Assembly (NCBI RefSeq): GCF_910592395.1
Contig: NC_088309.1
Span: 18,294,599 to 18,354,598, forward strand
Reading direction: 5' to 3'
DNA from: Lineus longissimus
Taxonomy: Eukaryota > Nemertea > Pilidiophora > Heteronemertea > Lineidae
DNA: 60,000 bases
Below the pieces are notes generated by a model. That model was not told the origin of the DNA, searched no databases, and saw only the letters and a program-made list of their open reading frames with translations. This document shows, piece after piece, positions 34,501 through 40,318 of the stretch. A program made the position numbers and the translations under genes. Within the stretch, counting starts at the first letter, position 1; every line of letters begins with the position of its first letter.

Positions 34501-36368
34501 TTGGCAAAGTAGCCCGCAGACTTCCCCATGGTGTTACCAAAAACACATTGAAACATGTAAAACACATAATTGGTGAAGTTGCTCGCAAGCATCCCCGGGC
34601 TCCACTTCATAAAACACTCAAATCTCTGAAACGTATTGTCAGTAAAGTCGCTGTTGGTGTACCTCTAAAACGTACTCGTGACGTACTGAGATCTGTAAAA
34701 CACCTGATTGGGAAGGTGGCCCGTAAGGTACCTCGCAAACATCCGAGTGTGAAGGGCGCTTTGAACCTTGTTCGCAAGGTACACTTCAGACATCCTAAAC
34801 CAACTACTCACCGTGTACTAAAAGATCTAAAAAGGGTACTTGGCAAAGTAGCCCGCAAACTTCCCCATGGTGTTACCAAAAACACATTGAAACATGTAAA
34901 ACACATAATTGGTGAAGTTGCTCGCAAGCATCCCCGGGCTCCACTTCATAAAACACTCAAATCTCTGAAACGTATTGTCAGTAAAGTCGCTGTTGGTGTA
35001 CCTCTAAAACGTACTCGTGACGTACTGAGATCTGTAAAACACCTGATTGGGAAGGTGGCCCGTAAGGTACCTCGCAAACATCCGAGTGTGAAGGGCGCTT
35101 TGAACCTTGTTCGCAAGGTACACTTCAGACATCCTAAAGCAACTACTCACCGTGTACTAAAAAATCTAAAAAGGGTACTTGGCAAAGTAGCCCGCAAACT
35201 TCCGCATGGTGTTACCAAAAACACATTGAAACATGTAAAACACATAATTGGTGAGGTTGCTTGCGAGCATCCCCGGGCTCCTCTTCATAGAACACTCAAA
35301 ACACTTAAACGCATTGTCAGTAAAGTCGCTGTTGGTGTACCTCTAAAACGTACTCGTGACGCACTGAGATCTTTCAAACATCTGATAGGGGAGGAGGCCC
35401 GTAAGGTACCTCGCAAACATCCGAGAGTGAACGGCGTTTCGAAACTTGTGGAACAACGTGGATTTTTGAGCCCATATTTCGAAGGAAGACAGGGACCGAA
35501 AGTTTCGACTCAACGTGGATATTTGAGCCCATATTTCTCACGAAGACAGGGAAAGAAAGTTTCTACCCAACGTGGATATTTGAGCCCATATTTCTCACGA
35601 AGACAGGGAAAGAAAGTTTCTACCCAACGTGGATATTTGAGCCCATATTTCTCACGAAGACAGGGACCGAAAGTTTCAACTCAACGTGGATATTTGAGCC
35701 CATATTTCTCACGAAGTCAGGGACCGAAAGTTTCGACTCAACGTGGATATTTGAGCCCATATTTCTCACGAAGTCAGGGACCGAAAGTTTCGACTCAACG
35801 TGGATATTTGAGCCCATATTTCTTACGAAGACAGGGAAATGAAGTTTCTACCCAACGTGGATATTTGAGCCCATATTTCTCACGAAGACAGGGACCAAAA
35901 GTTTCGACTCAACGTGGATATTTGAGCCCATATTTCTTACGAAGACTGGGAAAGGAAGTTTCTACCCAACGTGGATATTTGAGCCCATATTTCTCACGAA
36001 GACAGGGACCGAAAGTTTCGACTCAACGTGGATATTTGAGCCCATATTTCTTACGAAGACAGGGAAAGGAAGTTTCTACCCAACGTGGATATTTGAGCCC
36101 ATATTTCTCACGAAGATCGGGACAGGGAGTTTATACTAATAAGCCCATGGGAAATGTTGAGAGAGGACGTGCTACGAATCTGTTCCTGGAGAGGATGCGT
36201 GGCAATATCAATATTTTCGAAGGAAGTCGAGGTCGATCACGTGGATTTGGAGGAGGACGTTTTTTGGGAAGCAGGGGTTTCACCGAAGCCGGAGGTCGTA
36301 CCAAAAGTTCCTTTCGACGATATGAAACATCCGACGATCGCGGCTTCAGAGGAGGATATAGGATATAA
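207..36368 (+). CDS. Giant secreted VWA / two-Cys-module / polylysine protein (partial, 5' end outside window)
   Basis: This is one multi-exon gene assembled from splice signals and reading frame. Exons: 207-1565, 1887-2441, 2623-3309, 3672-3767, 3957-4508, 5005-19056, 19412-19483, 20148-20222, 20553-20624, 21140-21208, 21563-21643, 21973-22213, 22965-23284, 23411-23485, 23850-23930, 24394-24608, 24895-25144, 26193-26834, 27366-27437, 27687-27761, 28164-28235, 28986-29048, 29544-29624, 30310-30550, 30779-31101, 31583-31657, 32166-32249, 32426-33255, then 33834-36368 or, alternatively, 37155-38264. Nearly all junctions are phase 1. The frame stays open over 21,410 coding bases before the last exon. 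Order of domains: 15 Cys modules, VWA1, 10 Cys modules, VWA2, polylysine region, 8+5 Cys modules, VWA3, 2 modules, linker, 10+5 modules, VWA4, 2 modules, linker, VWA5, repetitive tail. No signal-peptide exon is visible, so the start lies left of base 1. VWA plus disulphide modules argue for an extracellular protein. The function is unknown; matrix or adhesive use is inference. Unmentioned introns show nothing notable. A split into two genes cannot be excluded without transcripts. Confidence 0.75.
296..1555 (+). repeat. 630-bp tandem coding duplication, with nested 90-96-bp units
   Basis: The stretch starting TGCCCACCTGGTTACAAGGC at 296 recurs at 926, giving a 630-bp (210-codon) period. Each copy carries seven two-Cys modules. 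Inside each copy the CPPGSTE.KKNGKS module (about 90-96 bp) is repeated five times with few changes. Because the period is a multiple of three, the frame is preserved. Confidence 0.9.
1887..2441 (+). CDS. Exon: VWA domain 1, Arg-rich with degenerate MIDAS
   Basis: The exon is 185 codons, phase 1-1, with acceptor TTGCAG at 1881-1886 and donor GTAAGA at 2442. The fold pattern of a VWA domain is clear: a first strand ILFLLDASKATG, a middle SNLVRALNRM helix, a strand VILLTGSP, and a late FPYTIG strand. The metal-ion-dependent adhesion site is damaged: DxSxS reads DASKA, and the Asp of the usual TDG motif is Gly (LTGSP). The whole domain is in one exon, unlike VWA3 and VWA4, which are split. It is exceptionally Arg-rich (FRRRRGGR, RGRRRRRQLRR), so it may act as a polyanion-binding surface rather than a metal-dependent adhesion module. 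That role is inference. Confidence 0.75.
2623..3309 (+). CDS. Exon: 10 two-Cys modules
   Basis: The exon is 229 codons, phase 1-1. It encodes ten modules such as CPAGYKHVLSNGESSC and CPPGYENSNENGKDIC. The acceptor is a NAGNAG (CAGCAG around 2617-2622), so either 2620 or 2623 keeps the frame, with one Ala codon gained or lost. The donor is GTAATT at 3310. If that donor is not used, the frame runs six codons to a TGA at 3327-3329, and an AATAAA follows at 3433-3438, so a short isoform ending here is possible. Confidence 0.75.
3433..3438 (+). terminator. AATAAA, possible early polyadenylation signal
   Basis: The hexamer lies about 105 bases after the read-through stop at 3327-3329. It could end a short isoform of the giant gene. 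The sequence alone cannot show that it is used. Confidence 0.35.
3672..3767 (+). CDS. Exon: short basic linker (32 codons)
   Basis: The acceptor is CTCCTGCAG at 3663-3671 and the donor a weak GTATTG at 3768. Phases are 1-1, so it fits between its neighbours. It encodes NEVKQVDWRSRRGFGSF... ending in a single Cys. The alternative is that this is not an exon and 3309 splices directly to 3957, which would also keep the frame. Confidence 0.5.
3957..4508 (+). CDS. Exon: VWA domain 2, basic with degenerate MIDAS
   Basis: The exon is 184 codons, phase 1-1, with acceptor ATTTTAG before 3957 and donor GTAAGT at 4509. It is the closest relative of VWA1: VYFLIDASKRTG, LNIPHALKRI, VFLLTGSPIRG and LYPYTIGRA occupy the same positions. 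The first MIDAS motif reads DASKR and the second LTGSP, so metal binding is unlikely. The sequence is rich in Lys and Arg. With VWA1 it forms a pair of single-exon, metal-site-less VWA domains upstream of the polylysine exon. Confidence 0.75.
5005..19056 (+). CDS. Giant 14-kb exon: polylysine region plus C-terminal 8-module Cys cluster
   Basis: This single exon of 4,684 codons (phase 1-1) runs from acceptor TTCTAG at 4999-5004 to donor GTAAGT at 19057. A short Pro/Glu/Lys lead-in (to about 5130) is followed by about 4,300 residues drawn almost only from K, I, L, V, H, T, R. In one 100-residue stretch (about 10195-10494) I counted 36 Lys and about 10 Arg with only two acidic residues. Hydrophobic residues recur every three to four positions (as in KLKHVIKKIKKVK), suggesting very long cationic amphipathic helices. 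There is no Cys and almost no Gly, Trp or Pro until about 18130. A Pro/Glu-containing hinge (about 18160-18470) then leads into eight two-Cys modules (18486-19042). I recognise no homologue. A histone-like protein is unlikely, because phase-1 secreted modules join it on both sides. Confidence 0.85.
7746..17440 (+). repeat. 3,651-bp near-identical tandem repeat inside the coding exon (about 2.65 copies)
   Basis: Copy 1 is 7746-11396, copy 2 11397-15047, and copy 3 runs from 15048 to about 17440, where it diverges. The period is 3,651 bp (1,217 codons), so the frame is kept. Between copies 1 and 2 I noticed only three differences by eye (near 7965, 8479 and 11206, the last changing Ser to Ile at 14857). 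Copy 3 is almost identical for its first 1.5 kb and then progressively different. Each unit holds two related halves: the block around 8641 recurs at 10681, 2,040 bp later. The upstream region 5400-7740 holds older diverged copies. Confidence 0.9.
19412..21643 (+). CDS. Five one-module Cys exons (block 1)
   Basis: Exons 19412-19483, 20148-20222, 20553-20624, 21140-21208 and 21563-21643 are 72, 75, 72, 69 and 81 bp, each phase 1-1 with clean AG/GTAAG-type borders (the last donor is GTACGT). Each encodes exactly one basic two-Cys module, for example CDKGYHLKRVHGRAIC and CHKGYKYFARPGRRHIC. One module per symmetric exon is the arrangement that favours duplication and exon skipping. The five match, in order and length, the five exons at 27366-29624. 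Confidence 0.75.
19588..19603 (+). repeat. 16-base G homopolymer in intron
   Basis: An uninterrupted run of G lies between exons 19412-19483 and 20148-20222. A second 16-base run is at 23624-23639. Both are intronic, and such runs are often unstable. Confidence 0.9.
21973..23284 (+). CDS. VWA domain 3, intact MIDAS, split over two exons
   Basis: Exons 21973-22213 (241 bp, phase 1 in, phase 2 out) and 22965-23284 (320 bp, phase 1 out) together encode one VWA domain. The MIDAS looks complete: VFVVDSSGSIG carries DxSxS, KGLTHTAIAL supplies the Thr, and VIVLTDGVAS carries the Asp. Later strands VITVGIGSDI and the C-terminal ISKSCG are also typical. A conserved VWA of this kind normally binds a ligand through a divalent metal. 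The 751-bp intron contains a LINE 3' fragment. Confidence 0.85.
22400..22790 (+). mobile_element. LINE (CR1/L2-like) 3' terminal fragment
   Basis: The fragment encodes the well-known C-terminal tail of non-LTR retrotransposon reverse transcriptases (CGVAPAYLSCLL, then YGDRSFSVAAPKLWNNLP, then SFKTALKSWLFK) ending in a stop at about 22692-22694. A short 3' UTR follows (GGCGCGTTATAAATATT) with an ATTGT microsatellite tail to about 22785. It sits in the sense orientation within the VWA3 intron. The rest of the element is missing, as is usual for 5'-truncated copies. Confidence 0.85.
23411..23930 (+). CDS. Two one-module Cys exons after VWA3
   Basis: Exons 23411-23485 (75 bp) and 23850-23930 (81 bp) are both phase 1-1. 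They encode CPRGFRLARTSEKNQTC and CPRGSRRLHRRSSRAFPEC modules. They are counterparts of exons 31583-31657 (75 bp) and 32166-32249 (84 bp) after VWA4. The second exon ends in GG before GTAGGA. Confidence 0.7.
23624..23639 (+). repeat. 16-base G homopolymer in intron
   Basis: A second uninterrupted G run, between exons 23411-23485 and 23850-23930. Confidence 0.9.
24394..25144 (+). CDS. Pro/Val/Lys-rich linker, two exons (block 1)
   Basis: Exons 24394-24608 (phase 1 in, 0 out) and 24895-25144 (phase 0 in, 1 out) fit each other and keep the outer phase-1 symmetry. They encode a Cys-free basic linker with alternating Val/Pro/Thr/Lys (PVVTRRTTKEVPMVPTRKVV, then KKPIVTEITSGVTVIKRPVV). The same motif recurs in the exon at 32426 (NPVVTHKKTVEVPMVATTKT). 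The frame also stays open to a GTCAGT at 24763, a weaker alternative donor that would end phase 1 but could not join 24895 in frame. Confidence 0.65.
25948..26065. mobile_element. MITE family A, copy 1 (118 bp, about 34-bp perfect inverted ends)
   Basis: The left end GGGTGATATGAATAAAGACT... and the right end ...AGTCTTTATTCATATCACCC are perfect reverse complements for about 34 bases. They are flanked by TTT on both sides (a possible target duplication). No coding capacity. It lies in the intron before exon 26193. A diverged second copy is at 40504-40619. Confidence 0.85.
26193..26834 (+). CDS. Exon: 10 basic Lys/His-rich two-Cys modules
   Basis: The exon is 214 codons, phase 1-1, with acceptor CGTTTCAG at 26185-26192 and donor GTAAGA at 26835. 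About ten modules such as CKKGFKLHHSVC, CGKKFHLHHRKGKHVC and CAKGFKLRHKGGKVQC occur. They are markedly richer in Lys and His than the clusters at 207 and 2623. It opens the second copy of the duplicated exon block, corresponding to the eight-module cluster at the end of the 14-kb exon. Confidence 0.8.
27366..29624 (+). CDS. Five one-module Cys exons (block 2)
   Basis: Exons 27366-27437, 27687-27761, 28164-28235, 28986-29048 and 29544-29624 are 72, 75, 72, 63 and 81 bp, all phase 1-1. Each carries one module (CAKGFHMKKVKGKDAC, CPKGYTPKKPSHKTKKC, CPKDSKTATKSGKKVC, CHKGYVLHKGPTC, CPKEFKPTKSDLGVQLC). Lengths and flanking residues match block 1 (19412-21643) exon by exon, for example VHHC.. openings and SRTIV or TRTIV endings in the fourth exon. 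The fourth has lost two codons. Confidence 0.75.
29806..29870. mobile_element. MITE family B, partial copy (one arm)
   Basis: The sequence AATTGATACCTCACTGTCGG followed by CACTCGGGTTGGAATG resembles one arm of the inverted-repeat element at 39299-39443. No matching opposite arm was found nearby. It lies in the intron before VWA4. Confidence 0.5.
30310..31101 (+). CDS. VWA domain 4, intact MIDAS, split over two exons
   Basis: Exons 30310-30550 (241 bp) and 30779-31101 (323 bp) have the same intron position and phase (2) as VWA3. The MIDAS motifs are conserved: IFVVDSSGSIG, MGITNTAKAL and VIVITDGGAT. VWA3 and VWA4 share KKADI..VVDSSGSIG starts, SHGRR insertions and SCG ends, so they are paralogous copies produced by the block duplication. 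Confidence 0.85.
31583..32249 (+). CDS. Two one-module Cys exons after VWA4
   Basis: Exons 31583-31657 (75 bp) and 32166-32249 (84 bp) are phase 1-1. They encode CGDGMKFISASKTHQLC and CPAGSKMMKQPKNAKTFPNC. They are counterparts of 23411-23485 and 23850-23930: the VR.C opening and the F.(E/N)CL ending are shared. Confidence 0.7.
32426..33255 (+). CDS. Exon: linker plus N-terminal half of VWA domain 5
   Basis: The exon starts phase 1 after GATTTCAG and ends phase 0 before GTAAGT at 33256. The first about 160 codons are a Cys-free Val/Pro/Lys linker homologous to 24394-25144. Then comes a VWA start, HVVFVIDNSQNM, a helix SKLPEALLLAL and the strand VAFVISANTP. The first MIDAS motif reads DNSQN and the TDG position reads SAN, so this domain has probably lost metal binding. 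The second half of the domain is supplied by whichever last exon is used (33834 or 37155), both of which start in phase 0. Confidence 0.75.
33834..36368 (+). CDS. Last exon, version A: VWA5 C-half, Lys/His repeats, QRGYLSPYF repeats, Arg/Gly tail
   Basis: The acceptor is CTTTCAG at 33827-33833, phase 0, and the stop is TAA at 36366-36368, giving 844 codons. It opens with LPNRPWKELMDNGVFTLSI, the continuation of VWA5. Next follows a basic helix-like region with three copies of a 113-residue unit (GKVARKLPHGVTKNTLKHVK...), then twelve 19-residue units (QRGYLSPYFSRRQGPKVST). It ends in an Arg/Gly/Phe-rich tail (RGRSRGFGGGRFLGSRGF). An ATTAAA is at 36531-36536. Tyr/Arg/Gly repeats of this type are common in structural and self-assembling proteins. 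That role is inference here. Confidence 0.8.
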   Translation, partial: LPNRPWKELMDNGVFTLSISTGQGPHPHFYNLLRHHKRSYAINLPSLAALPSYPFNLRPVGEHHLPSTFLHEGSYPIVLRQRNPYYFGLAPYSRRPKTTTQKVLKGIKHIVGKVAHHVPRYAREVIRALERVISRVARRHPNAPAHKVLKNLKRFIGEVSSHQPHKTRVVLKTLKKVIGHVAGKIKHRKVPHVKGFLNLNRKVQRRHPKPTTHRVLTDLKRVLGKVARRLPHGVTKNTLKHVKHIIGEVARKHPRAPLHKTLKSLKRIVSKVAVGVPLKRTRDVLRSVKHLIGKVARKVPRKHPSVKGALNLVRKVHFRHPKPTTHRVLKDLKRVLGKVARKLPHGVTKNTLKHVKHIIGEVARKHPRAPLHKTLKSLKRIVSKVAVGVPLKRTRDVLRSVKHLIGKVARKVPRKHPSVKGALNLVRKVHFRHPKATTHRVLKNLKRVLGKVARKLPHGVTKNTLKHVKHIIGEVACEHPRAPLHRTLKTLKRIVSKVAVGVPLKRTRDALRSFKHLIGEEARKVPRKHPRVNGVSKLVEQRGFLSPYFEGRQGPKVSTQRGYLSPYFSRRQGKKVSTQRGYLSPYFSRRQGKKVSTQRGYLSPYFSRRQGPKVSTQRGYLSPYFSRSQGPKVSTQRGYLSPYFSRSQGPKVSTQRGYLSPYFLRRQGNEVSTQRGYLSPYFSRRQGPKVSTQRGYLSPYFLRRLGKEVSTQRGYLSPYFSRRQGPKVSTQRGYLSPYFLRRQGKEVSTQRGYLSPYFSRRSGQGVYTNKPMGNVERGRATNLFLERMRGNINIFEGSRGRSRGFGGGRFLGSRGFTEAGGRTKSSFRRYETSDDRGFRGGYRI
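34452..35450 (+). repeat. 339-bp tandem coding repeat, 3 copies
   Basis: CATCCTAAA at 34452, 34791 and 35130 marks a 339-bp (113-codon) period. Copies 1 and 2 are nearly identical, and copy 3 is more diverged (for example EVACEHPRAPLHRTLKTLKR). Frame is kept throughout. Confidence 0.9.
35454..36137 (+). repeat. 57-bp tandem coding repeat, 12 copies
   Basis: Twelve 57-bp units encode QRGYLSPYF[SL]R[RS]QG..VST. The first (GFLSPYFEG) and last (SGQGVYT) units are the most divergent. The third-from-consensus positions alternate between PK, KK and KE, giving units of alternating charge toward the end. Confidence 0.95.
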
Positions 36369-37154
36369 TATGATAGCAATGATGGCGGCTTCAAAAATGG
36401 TGGTTATGAGACCTAAGTCCCAGCCATTCGATATAAGTGAGGCTTGGAATGTGATGTAGTACGCATGGATTACACATAAGGAAAGGTTAAGGGATTTTGT
36501 CATTATTTACTGTATCTTCCCTTCAAGTAGATTAAACCCAATTGTAGAACTTAATAGTATTTCATTTCGCTTTCTTTCTCGGGTCACTTTCTATACTCAG
36601 CTGGTAATCGTGATCATACTCATAATGGGGGCAATACAAAACTACATTGTATTACCTAAAGTTTTTAAGCCAAGCATGTATTAAGTATACATTCTTGCTA
36701 AAGTCAAATAACAGAAGATGTGCAGTCCTTGGGGTGGCAGGTACCCATCCTCCTACAGCAGACCTTTCTATTGTTCCTAAAAAACACGATTTGAAGGCCT
36801 GCTAAGGAAGGATGCTGGTGCTTATCTTCATAACTTGCATTTGCTTCAGGGTTTTTCGATAAGCAGTTCACCCTAATCAACTGGCGCCGTCTTCTTTAGT
36901 TTTTGGCTTCAGCTAATTCTGCTGCTCTCTCCGATAAGGTTCAAATGAAAAAATACAAGAAATTCCCCAAAACCTATAGTGCATTCATGCACTGTTACGT
37001 GGAAGGAGAATGGAGGATAGAGTGCCACAGATTTGCCTATTTAGGTGATACAAGAAGATATTTTTTTTAGGTGCAACGCCCAGGACTTCGCGAGTCTATA
37101 CAATGTACATCTTATTGCTAATTATCCAAGAAAGCATCCTTCCCTATCTTTCAG
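36369..37154 (+). other. Between alternative last exons
   Basis: This holds the ATTAAA polyadenylation signal candidate (36531-36536). Just before 37155 is a C/T-rich acceptor resembling the one before 33834 (both are preceded by an ACGCCCAG-containing stretch). No further coding signal is seen. Confidence 0.5.
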
Positions 37155-38264
37155 TTAACCGACCGACCTTGGAACGAGCTCATTACCAACAAGATCAATA
37201 CACTTTGCCTCGCCGCCGGCCATGGACCGAAACCGCAATTTTACTATCGGCTCCGACACCACAAAGGATCCAATGCTGTGTTTGTGCCGTCGTTCTCCAC
37301 GCTGGCGTCTTATCCACAGCACATGGGAGCGTTTAGTCTCGGCCTATTGGGCCCGTGGCTTCGTAAGCATCCATGGTTCCTCAAAAATCGTAGAAAACCT
37401 GTATACATCTCGAGTGACGGTCAACTGGTTCGTCCAAAGCACCGAAAAAACGAACGTCCTGAAACTATTTCGCACAAAAAGATAACTCCACTAGAGGCAG
37501 GCAAACTAAGACGAAATAGTGGCAGACACCCAGGACTTAAAGGTATATTTAAACTTCTTCGTCTCCTCAATAGCCAGCAATATCGTCCCCAATATCGATC
37601 ACTCAAACTACCAACACAAGTTGGTGCTGCAAGTACAGTTCGTAAGCCGCGTCGTCCTCCGCAACTGGAAGGCACTTTGAAAAGTCTTCGTAATGCACAA
37701 TACAAACAGAAAACGCTTGAAGGGGTTCTTAAACTTGCTCAATTAGGCTTACTTGGTAATGCACAACACAAACAGAAATTTAAAGGGGCATTTGATCTTG
37801 GTTGGTTAGGACACCATCATGCACCACACAAACCGGCATTTCATCATGTCATGTTGGCACACCAAAGGCACGAAGTACTGAAAGGCATTCTGAAGCTCGA
37901 AAAAGTACCGCAACGGCGTGAGAAAGTACTCGAAGGGGTTTTCCGCCTTGCTCGAGTGGTTCCCCCGACATATACTGGCAGCAAATACCAGAATAGCGGT
38001 GCGTATCCAAATGGCCAGGTGTCTTCAAGATATTCGTTTGGAGGAGCTTACCCAGAAGGCCGAGGATATCAAGTGACGTCGTGGTCAAATTTCAGAGGCG
38101 GGAAACCAAGAGACGACGTTATCTATAGATTTCCGTACGGAGGGGGGAAATCAAAGATGACGGGTTCATCCGGCTATGAGTCTGGAGGAGCATATTCCAG
38201 GAAGGCTAGGACTACCACGTTCCTAGCTGAAGAGAATTATCAGGCTCCGATCGAATGGTATTAA
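37155..38264 (+). CDS. Last exon, version B: paralogous VWA5 C-half with a different tail
   Basis: The acceptor is ATCTTTCAG at 37146-37154, phase 0, and the stop is TAA at 38262-38264, giving 369 codons. The opening LTDRPWNELITNKINTLCL, then GHGPKPQFYYRLRHHKGS..., is clearly homologous to LPNRPWKELMDNGVFTLSI and GQGPHPHFYNLLRHHKRS... in exon 33834. There is no room for a VWA first half between the two exons, so this is best read as an alternative last exon spliced from 33255. The tail differs: loose repeats around LEGVLKLAQLGLLGNAQHKQK, then a Gly/Tyr/Ser-rich end (GGAYPEGRGYQ, YRFPYGGGKS). An AATAAA is at 38546-38551. Confidence 0.75.
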   Translation, partial: LTDRPWNELITNKINTLCLAAGHGPKPQFYYRLRHHKGSNAVFVPSFSTLASYPQHMGAFSLGLLGPWLRKHPWFLKNRRKPVYISSDGQLVRPKHRKNERPETISHKKITPLEAGKLRRNSGRHPGLKGIFKLLRLLNSQQYRPQYRSLKLPTQVGAASTVRKPRRPPQLEGTLKSLRNAQYKQKTLEGVLKLAQLGLLGNAQHKQKFKGAFDLGWLGHHHAPHKPAFHHVMLAHQRHEVLKGILKLEKVPQRREKVLEGVFRLARVVPPTYTGSKYQNSGAYPNGQVSSRYSFGGAYPEGRGYQVTSWSNFRGGKPRDDVIYRFPYGGGKSKMTGSSGYESGGAYSRKARTTTFLAEENYQAPIEWY

Positions 38265-38545
38265 AGTGTATGATTGTTCTACGTTTATTTGCTTACCATA
38301 AAACGTGCGTCTCTAGATAATGCCAGATCGGCGCTATGAAATTTACAGACTTTCTATACAGTATAGAGGGCAGTTCTTACATGTAGACGCATCATTTTTT
38401 CCCCAAAACGTCGGTATTAACCCATGATTGTAATTAGTGCAGGCCAGGCATTATCTTAAGACACTCAAGGTCAGAATTACATTGTAGGTGATGGCATTTT
38501 AAAGCTATTTTCTGCATCGGCCGTATTCGCAAGTCATTTAAACGA

Positions 38546-38551
38546 AATAAA
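38546..38551 (+). terminator. AATAAA polyadenylation signal candidate for last exon B
   Basis: The canonical hexamer lies about 280 bases after the stop of exon 37155-38264. Confidence 0.5.
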
Positions 38552-39298
38552 TCATATCTTAATCCTAGGAACTTTTTTCATAATGTTTCACTAATACAAT
38601 ACATTGTACAATCGCATGGCTGATGTACTTGACCTTGACTGAAAGCAAGGTCGCCCCCAAACCCCGCAGCTTCTAACCGCTCAATTGCCAATTAACCGGC
38701 TCCTTCGGAAGGTACTTGCGCACGTAGTGATATGAAAATAAACGCTGGGGACGAGCGTATGGGGCCTAAGCCACGCCCGCCGTGAAGAAGAAGAATTTAG
38801 TCCGCGATGGTATGAAGACGACGATACAGACCGATTCCACTAGAGTGCTTTCCCACCGCGATTGTCGCCGCGAGAAAACAAGGCTCGGCTTGAAGCGGTT
38901 GGAATGTTGTACATGTAATGCAATGATCCTTGGACCATGTGCTCAACTCGTCACGCTGTGCTGAAATGGTCGTTAGACCATGTGCTCAACTCGTCTTATT
39001 TCGCCAAAGAAAGGTATAATGCTACAGGCGAATGATGATATAATTAAGCTGTTAGCAGTTTCAGCGACCCGAGTCGTTCAACAAAACCCTCGTAAAACGT
39101 AGGTCAAGGTATAACCCTGTTTCTCGTAGGTCAATATTCTGTAGCCTGTTCACTTGACTCTGTATTATTTTGATAATCCTACAGTTAGGATCTCTGGAGA
39201 CAGTACTCATTCAGGGAATTGATGACCTTGACAACGTTTGACCTGATTAGAGCCGAACCCTCGGGAAAAGTGTTGCTGATTCTCCAGGGTTGTTTAAG

Positions 39299-39443
39299 GA
39301 ATTGATACCGAATTGGATGTCTCACCGAATTCGCTCGGGTGAAGCTAAAATGTACAGCCAATCCGAGGCGTAGCCGAGGTTTTGGCCTACATTAAGCTTC
39401 ACCCGAGCGGTTTTGGTGAATCCCGACAGTGAGGTATCAATTT
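39299..39443. mobile_element. MITE family B, full copy (about 145 bp, imperfect inverted ends)
   Basis: The left arm AATTGATACC...TCACCGAATTCGCTCGGGTGAAGC pairs with the right arm GCTTCACCCGAGCG...GGTGAATCCCGACAGTGAGGTATCAATT. The inner 14 bases (CGCTCGGGTGAAGC) are perfect, and outside that the arms match with interruptions. No coding capacity. A single arm of the same family lies at 29806-29870. Confidence 0.75.
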
Positions 39444-40153
39444 CCATTGTAATACATCTCAAGTTAAACAACGAATAATATGGTCTTAAATACTTTTTGA
39501 CTGCTTCCATATTTTGCACCATCCCAAGCGGGTTTGTTTGCTTAACCATGAATTCAAAACGAGGCTTTGTAGGCGGGTAGTGCATTTACACTGTTAAGTG
39601 CAGTTCATTCTAAATCAAGGTGTTTTAGAATATAATGCAAACAGTTTATAGGATCTTTGTCCCTGTTGAGCAAACCGAGTCCCTGGTAACAGAGGCATCC
39701 ATTTTGAATGATGAATGTCAAACTTGGATACAATTGACAAAGAAAATAAGGATTTTTAAAATTGGCCTGCGGGCATATCGAGGCCTATGCTGATTTCTCG
39801 AACAAATGCGGTCCTCAATCAATACTGTGGCGTAAAAAGACAAAGGTCTGCCTTTTTGACAAGTTAGGTGGCTATATGTTCTCCCTTTGGCTGTTGGCAG
39901 TGCAATGAAATATCGTCAACTGTCTTGCTGAAGTTGTTTCACACTCTTGAGAGCCACAGTTTCCAGATAAGATGGCCGCACCTTTGAGTTTTGGTGATCC
40001 GTTCAGAGGATGGCGAAGAATTTGAGATTGGACGTCTGGTTGCTGGGATAAAGGAATTGATCGATTTTTTTCATCAGTTGTGTAGGATAAGATAAGTGTG
40101 GGCATGAGATGGGATGTCCACGATTTTCTTAATTTGCTATCTTCTAAATATGC

Positions 40154-40160
40154 TATAAAA
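40154..40160 (+). promoter_or_regulatory. TATA box candidate for the small secreted gene
   Basis: TATAAAA lies about 160 bases upstream of the ATG at 40319, which is consistent with a 5' UTR of about 130 bases. Position is the only evidence. Confidence 0.35.
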
Positions 40161-40318
40161 AGCGAATTCCAACATGAATGATCTCGTCCACTCTCGAACT
40201 GATTCTTAAAAATGTATTCCCGATATATATGCATCATCCGGCTGGAGATAACACTGAAGGAAGATGTCCCGGTTTTTGTCATATTCTCGGTGGTGATCGT
40301 CAGCATCATTTGGCGGCA

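Larger units (their letters stand above)
38265..40153. other. Intergenic
   Basis: It contains the AATAAA at 38546-38551 and a direct repeat of GACCATGTGCTCAACTCGTC (38933 and 38976 region). It also contains the MITE at 39299-39443. No convincing exon was seen on either strand. Confidence 0.5.
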
